Shown here in pieces: positions 39,513 to 51,662 of a DNA stretch of 64,000 nucleotides. Below the pieces are notes generated by a model. The model saw only the letters and a program-made list of their open reading frames with translations. It did no database searches and was not told the DNA's origin. A program made the position numbers and the translations under genes. The DNA is taken from the NCBI GenBank assembly GCA_905116865.2, contig CAJHNH020000805.1, forward strand, positions 765,302 through 829,301, given 5' to 3'. How positions within the stretch are numbered: position 1 is the stretch's first letter; each line of letters begins with the position of its first letter. This DNA is from Candidula unifasciata. Its lineage: Eukaryota; Mollusca; Gastropoda; Stylommatophora; Geomitridae.

Positions 39513-41651
39513 CCACCATTGTACCTCTGAGCTGCTTGCCAGTGTAGCTAGCTATCCAACAGAGTACCTCTGAGCTGCTTGCCAGTGTAGCTAGCTATCC
39601 AACAGAGTACCTCTGAGCTGCTTGCCAGTGTAGCTAGCTATCCAACAGAGTACCTCTGAGCTGCTTGCCAGTGTAGCTAGCTATCCAACAGAGTACCTCT
39701 GAGCTGCTTGCCAGAGTAGCTAGCTATCCAACAGAGTACCTCTGAGCTGCTTGCCAGTGTAGCTAGCTATCCAACAGAGTACCTCTGAGCTGCTTGCCAG
39801 TGTAGCTAGCTATCTAACAGAGTACCTCTGAGCTACTTGCCAGAGTAGCTAGATATCTAACAGAGTACCTCTGAGCTGCTTGCCAGTGTAGCTAGCTATC
39901 CAACAGAGTACCTCTGAGCTGCTTGCCAGTGTAGCTAGCTATCCAACAGAGTACCTCTGAGCTGCTTGCCAGTGTAGCTAGCTATCCAACAGAGTACCTC
40001 TGAGCTGCTTGCCAGTGTAGCTAGCTATCCAACAGAGTACCTCTGAGCTGCTTGCCAGTGTAGCTAGCTATCCAACAGAGTACCTCTGAGCTGCTTGCCA
40101 GTGTAGCTAGCTATCCAACAGAGTACCTCTGAGCTACTTGCCAGAGTAGCTAGCTATCCAACAGAGTACCTCTGAGCTGCTTGCCAGAGTAGCTAGCTAT
40201 CCAACAGAGTACCTCTGAGCTGCTTGCCAGAGTGCTAGCTATCTAACAGAGTACCTCTGAGCTGCTTGCCAGAGTAGCTAGATATCTAACAGAGTACCTC
40301 TGAGCTGCTTGCCAGAGTAGCTAGCTATCTAACAGAGTACCTCTGAGCTGCTTGCCAGAGTAGCTAGATATCTAACAGAGTACCTCTGAGCTGCTTGCCA
40401 GAGTAGCTAGATATCCAACAGAGTACCTCTGAGCTACTTGCCAGAGTAGCTAGTTATCCAACAGAGTACCTCTGAGCTGCTTGCCAGAGTAGCTAGATAT
40501 CCAACAGAGTACCTCTGAGCTACTTGCCAGAGTAGCTAGATATCCAACAGAGTACCTCTGAGCTACTTGCCAGAGTAGCTAGCTATCCAACAGAGTACCT
40601 CTGAGCTGCTTGCCAGATAGCTAGCTATCCAACAGAGTACCTCTGAGCTGCTTGCCAGAGTAGCTAGTTATCTGAGTTCCTCTGAGCTGCTTGCCAGAAT
40701 AGCTAGCTATCCAACAGAGTACCTCTGAGCTGCTTGCCAGAGTAGCTAGATATCCAACAGAGTACCTCTGAGCTGCTTGCCAGAGTAGCTAGTTATCTGA
40801 GTACCTCTGAGCTGCTTGCCAGAATAGCTAGCTATCCAACAGAGTACCTCTGAGCTGCTTGCCAGATAGCTAGCTATCCAACAGAGTACCTCTAAGCTGC
40901 TTGCCAGAGTAGCTAGTTATCTGAGTACCTCTGAGCTGCTTGCCAGAGTAGCTAGCTATCCAACAGAGTACCTCTGAGCTGCTTGCCAGAGTAGCTAGAT
41001 ATCCAACAGAGTACCTCTGAGCTGCTTGCCAGAGTAGCTAGATATCTAACAGAGTACCTCTGAGCTGCTTGCCAGAGTAGCTAGCTATCCAACAGAGTAC
41101 CTCTGAGCTGCTTGCCAGATAGCTAGCTATCCAACAGAGTACCTCTGAGCTGCTTGCCAGAGTAGCTAGTTATCTGAGTACCTCTGAGCTGCTTGCCAGA
41201 GTAGCTAGCTATCCAACAGAGTAACTCTGAGCTGCTTGCCAGAGTAGCTATATATCCAACAGAGTACCTCTGAGCTGCTTGCCAGAGTAGCTAGATATCC
41301 AACAGAGTACCTCTGAGCTGCTTGCCAAAGTAGCTAGATATCTAACAGAGTACCTCTGAGCTGCTTGCCAGAGTAGCTAGATATCTAACAGAGTACCTCT
41401 GGGCTGCTTGCCAGAGTAGCTAGATATCTAACAGAGTACCTCTGAGCTACTTGCCAGTGTAGCTAGATATCTAACAGAGTACCTCTGGGCTGCTTGCCAG
41501 AGTAGCTAGATATCTAACAGAGTACCTCTGAGCTGCTTGCCAGAGTAGCTAGCTATCTAACAGAGTACCTCTGAGCTGCTTGCCAGAGTAGCTAGATATC
41601 TAACAGAGTACCTCTGAGCTGCTTGCCAGTGTAGCTAGCTATCTAACAGAG
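39513..41651. repeat. Minisatellite, 43 bp x about 50
   Basis: Unit ACCTCTGAGCTGCTTGCCAG then TGTAGCTAGCTATCCAACAG and AGT. TAGCTAGCTA is a 10-bp palindrome. A 36-bp short variant (TAGTTATCTGAGT) appears from 40,660 onward. Left units carry CAGTGTAG, right units CAGAGTAG. Confidence 0.96.
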
Positions 41652-42175
41652 TGCCCCAAAATGCATAACAGAACATGGTAAAACTGAAAAGTCTGTGAAA
41701 GTAATGTCCCTTCATTCACATTTACTGTAAGCTAACAAATTCTTACCCATGGCCAAATCTGTCCAGGCCTGGAGTCCGTTCAGATGTCATACTGCACGTG
41801 TGTCTCCTCCAGTTCGCTTAAATAATGTGATGCATTTTCTTGTTGTCACAAACTTGCTGACACTTTGACAGTGTGGTTGTTTCGTTTAGTGATGTCACTG
41901 TTGCAGCTAGTAGATGCTTGAGAACAAGTGGGCAACCACTAAGACATACTTGAAAGTGTCCCACACAAGAAGTTGTTATAACAAGGAAGCTGCTCCACAA
42001 AGGAATGCATCACTGACTACTGCGGCTCATCCTGGGGATTTGAATATTAGGACAATGAATTCACAAAATTAGTTATGAGCTGTTTTATGATGATGTTCTC
42101 TCTGTCCATGTCTTTGTGTTTATGTCCAAGTAACAAGTCCTAGCGATCATTAATGATTGTATGTTATGTTATCAC
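41652..42175. other. Unique sequence, no gene seen
   Basis: No exon or element recognised. Confidence 0.4.
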
Positions 42176-42400
42176 AATCAACATCACTGCACACTTGGCA
42201 ATCCCATGCATGCTCAGTCCTCTGGTGCAGCAGCCACCTCAGAGAAGCTCTACTGCCTGTTCCCATAAGTTGGTTATAATGTCTCCTATCTCAAGTGGCA
42301 TAGACATGCTTCAGCCTACTTGACTCCCAGGTCACGCAATGATGTTAGTGTCAGAGATTTGTCACTAGCCACTAATATCCTGCCTATAATCATCAATGGA
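42176..42400 (-). mobile_element. Retrotransposon 3' region, copy 1 (pair of 46,916)
   Basis: GCATGCTCAGTC, GCAGCAGCCA, GGTTATAATGTCTCCTAT and GTCACGCAATGATGTTAGTG align collinearly with 46,916-47,125. The partner carries an RNase H C-terminal motif, so both are probably 3' ends of an RNase H-bearing element. Confidence 0.6.
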
Positions 42401-42489
42401 TAGAGGAAAAGTTTCTAGAAGTAAAGGCAGGGGTCGAATAATAAAGGGCATTCAAAAACTTCCTGGACATGAACTGCCCACTGCAGGGA

Positions 42490-42585
42490 AGCTGGACCAA
42501 GAGTCAAGACTGTAATGACGGTGATGTGTGCAAGCATTTGACCAAGAGTCCAGACTGTGATGATGGTGATGTGTGCAAGCATTTG
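42490..42585. repeat. Tandem duplication, 46 bp x 2
   Basis: ACCAAGAGTC(A/C)AGACTGT then GGTGATGTGTGCAAGCATTT, at 42494 and 42540. Confidence 0.9.
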
Positions 42586-42644
42586 CTTGAAGTAGATAGC
42601 ACTGACCATGAAATCAAGACAGAAGCTAAGGCCGACCGGCTGTG

Positions 42645-42720
42645 CCCCCCCCCCCCCCCCCCACCACCACAAAAGGCGGTCACATGGGAAATCATCGCAC
42701 ATTCTCTCTCTCTCTCTCTT
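42645..42720. repeat. Poly-C (18) and (CT)n tracts
   Basis: 18 C at 42,645-42,662 followed by ACCACCAC, then a (CT)8-like run near 42,703-42,719. The C-run plus ACCACCAC layout repeats that at 7,767. Confidence 0.9.
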
Positions 42721-42835
42721 AAGCATCCCTTTCCCTCCCCGCCCCTTCCCCTAAAACATGAGCCCAAACTGAATTCACTAGGGCTAGAATAAGGACTCGA
42801 ACTAATTGAAAATGTTAAGAGTAAACACAGAAAAT

Positions 42836-43801
42836 CCGTCTAGTCAACTGGAGCCAAGAGAAACTTAGGAAAGAGAAAGAAATCAACTAGAGCTGCTAAG
42901 AGAAACATAGGACAGAGACAGAAATCAACTGGAGCTAAGAGAAACATAGGAAAGAGAAAGAAATCAACTGGAGCCAAGAGAAACATAGGAAAGAGAAAGA
43001 AATCAACTACAGCTAAGAGAAACATAGGAAAGAGAAAGAAATCAACTACAGCCAAGAGAAATATAGGAAAGAGAAAGAAATCAACTACAGCCAAGGGAAA
43101 GAAATCAACTGGAGCCAAGAGAAACATAGGGAAGAGAAAGAAATCAACTAAAGCCAAGAGAAACATATGAAAGAGAAAGAAATCAACTACAGCCAATAGA
43201 AACATAGGAAAAAGAAAGAAATCAACTACAGCCAAGAGAAAGAAATCAACTACAGCCAAGAGAAACATAGAAAAGAGAAAGAAATCAACTGGAGCCAAGA
43301 GAAACTTAGGAAAGAGAAAGAAATCAACTGGAGCCAAGAGAAACATAGGAAAGAGAAAGAAATCAACTACAGCCAAGAGAAACATAGGAAAGAGAAAGAA
43401 ATCAACTGGAGCCAAGAGAAACATAGGAAAGAGAAAGAAATCAACTACAGCCAAGAGAAACATAGGAAAGAGAAAGAAATCAACTGGAGCCAAGAGAAAC
43501 ATAGGAAAGAGAAAGAAATCAACTACAGCCAAGAGAAACATAGGGAAGAGAAAGAAATCAACTACAGCCAAGAGAAACATAGGGAAGAGAAAGAAATCAA
43601 CTGGAGCCAAGAGAAACATAGGAAAGAGAAAGAAATCAACTACAGCCAAGAAAAACATAGGGAAGAGAAAGAAATCAACTGGAGCCAAGAGAAACATAGG
43701 GAAGAGAAAGAAATCAACTACAGCCAAGAGAAACATAGGAAAGAGAATGAAATCAACTACAGCCAAGAGAAACATAGGAAAGAGAAAGAAATCAACTGGC
43801 T
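42836..43801. repeat. Purine-rich minisatellite, 39 bp x 24
   Basis: Unit GCCAAGAGAAACATAGGAAA then GAGAAAGAAATCAACTGGA, alternating CTGGA/CTACA; three shorter units lack the AACATAGGAAAGAG segment. Strong purine strand bias (triplex-capable). Confidence 0.95.
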
Positions 43802-44054
43802 GAACGAAGACGGATGAGAGGGTCCTGGTGGGATAGATATGGCTGTCTGGTGAAGAAAGCTGTTTACTGCGCCCGTCGCAAGCTTCATGCAGCGTCTGTG
43901 ATGTCCTATTGTTGTCTAGCAGACTCTAAAGACAGGCCGGGATATTTAGGACCCGATATGCTGGCAAGTGTGGCCAGGTTCTGTCTGGGCAGAGTCTGTC
44001 ATCCAGAAGTTCTGATAAGATAGTGGTCAATGCCACAGGCAGACATGGCAATAC

Positions 44055-44411
44055 GGAGGGGAGGAGTGGTTGCGTGGAAGAAGATAGGAATAGTGTGGGA
44101 AAGGATAGGGAGTGCATAGGAGACGTAAGGGTAGGGTAGGAGGTGGGAGTGGTTGTGTGGGAGAAGATAGGAATAGTGTGGGAAAGTATAGGGAGTGCAT
44201 AGGAGACGTAAGGGTAGGGTAGGAGGTGGGGGTGGTTGCGTGGGAGAAGACAGGAATAGTGTGGGAAAGGATAGGGAGCGCATAGGAGACGTAAGGGTAG
44301 GGTAGGAGGTGCGGGTGGTTGCGTGGGAGAAGATAGGAATAGTGTGGGAAAGGATAGGGAGTGTATAGGAGACGTAAGGGTAGAGTAGGAGGTGGGGGTG
44401 AGTAGGGACTG
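44055..44411. repeat. G-rich minisatellite, 83 bp x 4.3
   Basis: Contains AAGATAGGAATAGTGTGGGA, GACGTAAGGGTAGGGTAGGA and GGTGGGGGTGGTTGCG. The GGG-rich plus strand has G-quadruplex potential in each unit. Confidence 0.93.
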
Positions 44412-44433
44412 ATGCAGATACAGAATAAGGCCA

Positions 44434-44985
44434 CATAGTTAGTTAGTTAAGTCTTTCCTCTTGTGTCGAGTGCGGCACATAGGGCAGAGGTCATGACTCT
44501 CCATGCATGGCGGTCCGTTGCAATCCGTTGTAGGTCTTGGATGTTTGAGTGGCCCATGAGCGAGCCTTCCCTGATGATAGTTCTACGTAGGGTTTCCCTT
44601 GGTCTTCCACGAGATCTTTTCCCCTGTGGTGTCCAAATGAGGGCTTGGTAAGGAAGTCTTGATTTATCCATTCTAAGGGCGTGGCCGACATAGTTCCAGC
44701 GGCGTTTTCGTATAAAATTAGACACATACTCTTGCCTGGATTCTTGCCTTATTTGTGTATTGGTTCGGAAATCTGACCATTTGAAATTTAGTATTCTTCT
44801 AAGGCATTTATTTTCAAAATTGTCTAATTTTGTGTCTAGAGTTTTCGTTGATTTCCAGCTCTCGCATCCATAGGTTAGTACTGGAATCACACAAGAATTG
44901 AAGATCTTGAGTTTTGTGTGTTTGCTAAGTGTCTTTGATTTCCAGATGTTGGACAGTTTATTGAAGGCCACATATATACATATAA
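44434..44985 (-). mobile_element. Reverse-transcriptase C-terminal region with (TAAC)n tail
   Basis: One open frame on the minus strand: FNKLSNIWKSKTLSKHTK, VIPVLTYGCESWKSTKT, NKCLRRILNFKWSDFRTN, RRWNYVGHALRMDKSRLP, GKRSRGRPRETLRR, then a stop after LDTRGKT and a CTAACTAACTAACTA tail. A 5'-truncated CR1/RTE-like copy, little decayed across about 180 residues. Confidence 0.8.
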
Positions 44986-46025
44986 TTTGGAGGGAAACTA
45001 AAGAGAATGCAGGAGTAAGAGCTGGAGGATACACTATAAACAATTTGCGTTATGCAGACGATACAGTTTTGATATCTGAAAATGCATTTGCTGTAAGAAC
45101 TACAACTAAGGCACTGGATATAAGAACAACTAGGACATTTGCTGTAAGAACTAAAACTAGGTCATTTGCTGTAAGAACTACAACTAAGCCACTAAATATT
45201 AGAACTAATACATTTGCTGTAAAAACTACAACTAGGACATTTACTTAAAAACTACAACTAGGACATTTGTTGAAGAACTACAACTAGGACATTTGTTATA
45301 AGAACTACAACTAGGACATTTGTTATAAGAACTACAACTAGGACATTTGCTGTAAGAACAACAACTAGGACATTTGCTGTAAGAACAATAACAAGGACAT
45401 TTACAACAACTAATGGATATTGTGGGGATGGAGAGTGGTAAGAACAGACTTTTATTGAATATTACAATCATATCATCAGATGAAAAATGTGTGACTGATA
45501 TTAAAAGCAGAATAGGTCAAACGAAAGCTGCATTTCAGAAAATGAAAAATACGCAATAAATCGCTCTCATTTAATGTCAGAAAGAGGCTGCTAAAATGTT
45601 ACATAGAACCTGTTCTGCTGTATGGCATCGAATCTTGGAATGTCACTTAACAAATTGGGAAGAATTTGGAAGCAACCGGGATGTGGTTTCTGAGACGAAT
45701 GTTACGAATACCTTGGACGGCCAGAGTAACTTACGACTGCTTGAAAGAGGCTAATGAAAGTAGATCTATATATATATACAACAATAAGAAAGCGACAAAC
45801 ACTTCTTTGGCCACACAATGAGAAGAGAGACTTTGGAGAACATCGTAACAACTGGAAAGATCAGTGGGAAAAGGGGTAGAGGCAGACCAAGAGAGATGAT
45901 GCTGGATGGGCTGACACGATTGCATGAAGGGATATCATCAAGAGAGCTGTTCCAGTCAAACAGGGATGTGATTTGTGGAGACATGAGCGCCTACGACGGT
46001 TGGCAGGGCACATGATGATGATGAT
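44985..46025 (+). mobile_element. Non-LTR retrotransposon RT family A, split by a minisatellite
   Basis: GYTINNLRYADDTVLISEN (catalytic YADD) is followed by the 48/51-bp array, then the downstream RT part resumes: DIKSRIGQTKAAFQKM, CYIEPVLLYGIESWNVT, FLRRMLRIPW, FFGHTMRRETLENI (frame-corrected in part), GRGRPREMMLDGLTR, ending GCACATGATGATGATGAT. Several stops. The same 3' end occurs at 27,790 and 54,397. Confidence 0.75.
45080..45410. repeat. Minisatellite inside an RT ORF (family shared with 35,530)
   Basis: About seven units with ACATTTGCTGTAAGAACTAC and GCACTGGATATAAGAACAAC, several shortened to about 24-27 bp by loss of the second part. The unit matches the 35.6-kb array. Confidence 0.9.
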
Positions 46026-46119
46026 TTACGTCCCAGTGGCGGAAAGTGGAGAAAGTATCAACAACTGAGCAGAAACTTAACATGTCTTATAAAGAAAAGT
46101 GAGCAGTTGAGCGAAGAGA

Positions 46120-46222
46120 CAGAACAGAGAGATCAGAGAGAGAGAGAGAGAGAGCAACGAGAGAAGACAGCAGCGAAAGAGAAACAGAGAGAGAGAAACG
46201 AGAGAAGACAGCAGCGAAAGAG

Positions 46223-46274
<52 letters not shown>

Positions 46275-46296
46275 GGACGAGAGAAGACAGCAGCGA

Positions 46297-46387
<91 letters not shown>

Positions 46388-46390
46388 GTG
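46120..46390. repeat. (GA)n microsatellite with interspersed AGCAGCGAAAGA units
   Basis: Long GAGAGA runs separated by three copies of ACGAGAGAAGACAGCAGCGA; the last run is about 80 bp of pure GA. Confidence 0.95.
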
Positions 46391-46915
46391 TGAAAAAAGC
46401 TAGAGAGAAAAGAAGACGATCGTTACACCTCCTGACTCATCGCCAACGTGACCCTGCTGGGGTCACCGACCAGACTGCGCATGTGTGTGACTAAAGGCAG
46501 TCACTCATCAGGTCAAAGGTCAAGAGTAACTAGCATGGGCTTTCATCCCAAAACGGGATTGAATTGTTTTGAAGACCCCGCGCATTGTGCGCGCCGGCGA
46601 ACTCAACGAAGTATACAGCAAGCTATCCACTCAACATAGACCAGAAACAGCTGTTGAGTGTTGGTGTTATTTACATCGGGTCATACAAGAGAACACATGT
46701 AGACTCAATAAGTCGGAGTCACATCTTCTCTTAGTATTTCTGTGTTCACCAGCTGTGAGCTCCGGCGGAAAGCCCTGGTTGTTCGTTCATTTGGACTTTT
46801 GCTTTGTGCCAGGGTACAGCCGTTTTACTGGGGCTGATGTTGACTGAAAGAGGTAACACACGCCAGACACAAAAGTTGGCAAAATAAAAAATTTATCCCA
46901 GTTCATAACACAGTC
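46391..46915. other. Unique sequence, no gene recognised
   Basis: GC-balanced sequence with some open frame on plus (46,569-46,847) but no recognisable domain. Confidence 0.4.
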
Positions 46916-47330
46916 TGTTATGTTATCTTAGTACACACGAGGTTACTGCACACTGGCTTTCTCGTGCGTGCTCAGTCTTCCAATGCAGCAGCCATTCCAA
47001 GCTACTTCTACGAATTTTTCCCATGAGAAGTTAGTTATAATGTCTCCTATTTCGGCCTCGAAGGCGGCATAGACGTGCTTTACTACCATGTCACGCAATC
47101 GTGTTAGTGTCAGAGAATCGTCATTATCCACTTCTTACCAGATGTGTTAGTGCACTGCTTGCCAGTTGGTCCGCTCGCTCATTACCCTTTAAGCCCGCCA
47201 GACCAGATGTGTAGAGATGCTGGGTAAAGGATTTTCCCAGACCAACACACAAGTGGCTTCTCATCATACATCTCAAATACAAGGTGAGAACACCAAACTC
47301 CCAGGTGACGACACAGGTTGAGTCCAATCC
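46916..47330 (-). mobile_element. Retrotransposon 3' region, copy 2, with RNase H C-terminal motif
   Basis: The minus strand reads TSGLAGLKGNERADQLASSA, the last RNase H block (GNERAD), followed by a 3' region shared with 42,176-42,400. The three upstream acidic blocks are absent. Confidence 0.65.
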
Positions 47331-47660
47331 TTACTTTGTTTTGTCGCTCTCCTTCTACCTTGGAGTTTAGAGGTTTGCCAGACTTCTCCATCAGCAGTTT
47401 TCTTGTTTGGCTTTGTTCCATTTTTGTCCTCTGGCAGTCAGGGTCTGTCAGATGTTGTATTCCCAGTGACCCCTGGAGGTTTGGTTCCCTGGTTCTTGGT
47501 CTCTCACGCCTGCCATGGTGACCGACTTTTTCCCCATTCTGCATTCATGTCCAAACCATTGTAACTGTAACTGATCCACTCGATTTTTTAAGGCCTGGGT
47601 TTCAAGATCCTGAAGTATTGTCTGACTGCGAACTGTATGTGAATATTGTATGATTCCCCA
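47330..47660 (-). mobile_element. RT post-catalytic fragment of another retrotransposon
   Basis: The minus strand reads LETQALKNRVDQLQLQWFGH and ECRMGKKSV, the R-L-W-GH-RM signature. It abuts the RNase H fragment in the same orientation but looks like a separate family. Confidence 0.55.
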
Positions 47661-47819
47661 CATAACACCAGCTGTGGTAACAGTATGCTTACAACAATGG
47701 ACATCTGGTGAGATAAGAACACAGCCGGGCTGACTCACCAGTATAAGGTTACCTCCCACATGTGTGTGTTGTGACAGATGTCAGTGTGTTACAGTGTAAA
47801 CTTGGTCACTGCTCATCAC

Positions 47820-47940
47820 ATGGTGGTGGCCTAGTGATAACACCAGACCGCTGGTGTATGCTGGGATAGAAATATTTCTACCCAAGTTTCTCAAGCACAT
47901 CGTTGACATCTTCATCGCAGGTTCAGTCCGCTAAAGAACG
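47820..47940 (+). mobile_element. Possible tRNA-derived SINE head
   Basis: GGTGGCCTAGTGATAACACC looks like a tRNA 5' part with an A box, and CGCAGGTTCAGTCC like a B box, but the spacing is longer than in a tRNA. Confidence 0.35.
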
Positions 47941-47954
47941 GTGTTGTCATTTGA

Positions 47955-48960
47955 GCGACATGTTTGTGAAACTATCGTTACAATCTCCACACGTCTTGTG
48001 AGTCCCTTACAATCACGGCATGTTTGTGAAACTATCGTTACAATCACGGCATGTTTGTGAAACTATCGTTACAATCTCCACACGTCTTGTGAGTCCCTTA
48101 CAATCACGGCATGTTTGTGAAACTTTCGTTACAATCTCCACACGTCTTGTGAGTCCCTTACAATCACGGCATGTTTGTTAAACTATCGTTACAATCAATC
48201 ACGGCATCACGTTTTTTGTGAAACTATCGTTACAATCTCCACACGTCTTGTGAGTCCCTTACAATCACTGCATGTTTGTGAAACTATCGTTACAATCTCC
48301 ACACGTCTTGTGAGTCCCTTACAATCACGGCATGTTTGTGAAACTATCGTTACAATCTCCACACGTCTTGTGAGTCCCTTACAATCACGGCATGTTTGTA
48401 AAACTATCGTTACAATCTCCACACGTCTTGTGAGTCCCTTACAATCACGACATGTTTGTGAAACTATCGTTACAATCTCCACACGTCTTGTGAGTCCCTT
48501 ACAATCACGGCATGTTTGTAAAACTATCGTTACAATCTCCACACGTCTTGTGAGTCCCTTACAATCAGGGCATGTTTGTGAAACTATCGTTACAACCTCC
48601 ACACGTCTTGTGAGTCCCTTACAATCACAGCATGTTTGTGTAACTATCGTTACAATCACGGCATGTTTGTGTAACTCCCTTAAAATCTCCACATGTCTTG
48701 TGTAGTATCCCTTACAATCACGGCATGTTTGTGTAACTACCGGTAAAATCTCCACACGTCTTGTGAGTCCCTTACAATCACGGCATGTTTGTGAAACTAT
48801 CGTTACAATCTCCACACGTCTTGTGAGTCCCTTACAATCACAGCATGTTTGTGTAACTATCGTTACAATCACGGCATGTTTGTGTAACTACCGGTAAAAT
48901 CTCCACACGTCTTGTGAGTCCCTTACAATCACGGCATGTTTGTGTAACTACTCTTACAAC
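47955..48960. repeat. Minisatellite, 60 bp x about 16
   Basis: Unit ACAATCACGGCATGTTTGTG, AAACTATCGTTACAATCTCC, ACACGTCTTGTGAGTCCCTT. Edge units lose the second half (about 30 bp). Confidence 0.95.
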
Positions 48961-49440
48961 TATGTAAATAAAAAAAAACAACCAGTTTCTGTAACCTATG
49001 GTGCCATTTCAGTAGTTTGACATGAATTCTGGCCGTATTCCATAGTTGTAGATTTCAAGCTGTACGCAGACATGCCAATATAGACAACTTGTGTGTGGGT
49101 GTCTACTTAGCTATGTTCTTAGTACGCTTGTTTCCATAGTAAGGCGCACACGACATTTAGGGGTGCCAGGTTCGGTTTCCGACACGGTAACTAAAGCTTT
49201 CGATTTTTATGTTGTCTAGTGTATCCTTCTGTCTTTCTACTTCTTTTTATGGGTGCCGATCATGCTTCAGCCTCCCACGTTGCGGTGCTGACGACAAAAG
49301 AATTAAGAAAAGTTTATGAGTGTCCTTATAGTCATGTTTCTGTCCTCCATGGGACCTGACAGACTGGCTGCTACTGTTCCTCTGGACGGCGACCTACTTT
49401 ATGTTAAACCGGACACTGTGAAGGCTTTATGATCCTGTGG
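48961..49440. other. Unique sequence, possible SINE-like head near 49,140
   Basis: CCAGGTTCGGTTTCCGACAC at 49,169 is B-box-like, but no A box is convincing. No gene. Confidence 0.3.
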
Positions 49441-49445
49441 ATGTA

Positions 49446-49555
49446 GCACCCGCACGGTTTAGGAGAGGTCGGAGTGGAATGCACCCGCGCGGTTTAGGAG
49501 AGGTCGGAGTGGAATGCACCCGCACGGTTTAGGAGAGGTCGGAGTGGAATCCCTA
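49446..49555. repeat. Minisatellite, 35 bp x 3
   Basis: Unit GCACCCGCACGGTTTAGGAG then AGGTCGGAGTGGAAT. Confidence 0.95.
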
Positions 49556-50122
49556 ACCAGTAATGTTATGGTCGCTTTGGTGTGTGTGTGTGGGGTCATA
49601 AAATAGGGACACTATTCTGTCACAACGCCCACGTTTAGATAAGATACAGAATAAAACAATCTAACAGAACATTTTAGGATAGACAAGAATAAATCAATAG
49701 AGGAATCAAGATGAAAACATCAATAAAGGGTTCAAGATAACAGGCGTGCAGCCTATGTGTTGTCAGTGCAAAGCCACAAGTGACACATTTATCAGCTAAT
49801 TACGTGCCACCCACGTGATATCGGTAGCTAAATATGGACCAGACTCCCACACGCGAGATACCCAGCGTCAGCCACCAGCTGTTGTCCCTCTACCATGCTG
49901 CCGTGTTGCAACAGAGCCCCATTTAGACTGCATGATGCCCTTAGCTATTTCAAGCCCCGAAGCCTCGAACGTTTTAAAGTAGACCAGTTAGTCTCAGGAC
50001 AATTTTCAAACACACAAGTTAATCAAACGTGGGAGTTGACGCACATCAAGCTGATTATTCTAATTAAACAGACTACAGCAAGTTAGAATAAATACAAATG
50101 TAAGATAATATACAAGTCTACA
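49556..50122. other. Unique sequence, no gene seen
   Basis: No exon or element recognised. Confidence 0.4.
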
Positions 50123-51300
50123 AGGACGTGTGCAGCTCATGTACCGTCTTCAGGGTGTGTGCAGCTCATGTACCGTCTTTAGGGTGTGTGCAGCTCATGT
50201 ACCGTCTCTAGGGTGTGTGCAGCTCATGTACCGTCTTCAGGGTGAATGCAGCTCATGTACCGTCTTCAGGGTGTGTGCAGCTCATGTACCGTCTTCAGGG
50301 TGTGTGCAGCTCATGTACCGTCTTTAGGGTGTGTGCAGCTCATGTACCGTCTCTAGGGTGTGTGCAGCTCATGTACTGTCTTCAGGACGTGTGCAGCCTA
50401 TGTACCGTCTTCAGGACGTGTGCAGCTCATGTACCGTCTTCAGGGTGTGTGCAGCTCATGTACCGTCTTCAGGACGTGTGCAGCCTATGTACCGTCTTCA
50501 GGACGTGTGCAGCCTATGTACCGTCTTCAGGACGTGTGCAGCTCATGTACCGTCTTCAGGGTGTGTGAAGCTCATGTACCGTCTTCAGGACGTGTGAAGC
50601 TCATGTACCGTCTTCAGGGTGTGTGCAGCTCATGTACCATCTTCAGGACGTGTGCAGCTCATGTACCATCTTCAGGGTGTGTGCAGCTCATGTACCGTCT
50701 TCAGGGTGTGTGCAGCTCATGTACCGTCTTCAGGGTGTGTGCAGCTCATGTACCGTCTTTAGGGTGTGTGCAGCTCATGTACCGTCTTCAGGGTGTGTGC
50801 AGCTCATGTACCGTCTTCAGGGTGTGTGCAGCTCATGTACCGTCTTCAGGACGTGTGCAGCTCATGTACCGTCTTCAGGGTGTGTGCAGCTCATGTACCG
50901 TCTTTAGGGTGTGTGCAGCTCATGTACCGTCTTCAGGTCTTCTCATGTACCGTCTTCAGGGTGTGTGCAGCTCATGTACCGTCTTCAGGGTGTGTGCAGC
51001 TCATGTACCGTCTTCAGGACGTGTGAAGCTCATGTACCGTCTTCAGGACGTGTGAAGCTCATGTACCGTCTTCAGGGTGTGTGCAGCTCATGTACCGTCT
51101 TCAGGACGTGTGCAGCTCATGTACCGTCTTCAGGACGTGTGCAGCTCATGTACCGTCTTCAGGACGTGTGAAGCTCATGTACCGTCTTCAGGGTGTGTGC
51201 AGCTCATGTACCGTCTTTAGGGTGTGTGCAGTCTGTGTACAGTCTTCATGGTGTGTGCAGCCTATGTACTGTCTTCAGAACGTGCGAAGCCTATGTACTA
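50123..51300. repeat. Minisatellite, 29 bp x about 40
   Basis: Unit CTCATGTACCGTCTTCAGGG then TGTGTGCAG; GGGTGTGTG and GGACGTGTG subtypes interleave. Because 29 is not a multiple of three, the same peptide runs through all frames in turn. Confidence 0.96.
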
Positions 51301-51660
51301 GGGCTAATCTAGATCATAACCTTTGGGAGTGAATGCCCAGTTCCTGTCCTCGTCGCGTTGTCTTCTCGAAAAAATCCTAATCACTTCTACAAAACAAGAC
51401 AACCATATTTACGAGGCAGGGTTAACCACAAAGCCATTGGACACAAAATATTCTTGTCTGTGACAGAGACTGAACGCGGGAATACTGTCTTGGTATGCAA
51501 GTAGGCCAACATTGGGGGAGCTCATAAACAAGGTCCGACAATTCAAGTAATGAGACTGATTTTATTATACCCAAGACAAAAGTGCCATCTATGAAGCAAA
51601 GCATGGAATCCTAAGAGGCAACCTTTGTCTATGATCAGGCAACTTTGCATCCCCTACTTC
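51301..51660. other. Unique sequence, no gene seen
   Basis: No exon or element recognised. Confidence 0.4.
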
Positions 51661-51662
51661 AT

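Noticed and set aside
39513..41651. CRISPR-like regular array
   Set aside because: Units are contiguous with no unique spacers, no cas genes, and the DNA is eukaryotic. The same holds for all arrays here.
46107..46403. 98-residue Arg/Glu-rich protein
   Set aside because: Translation of the (GA)n microsatellite.
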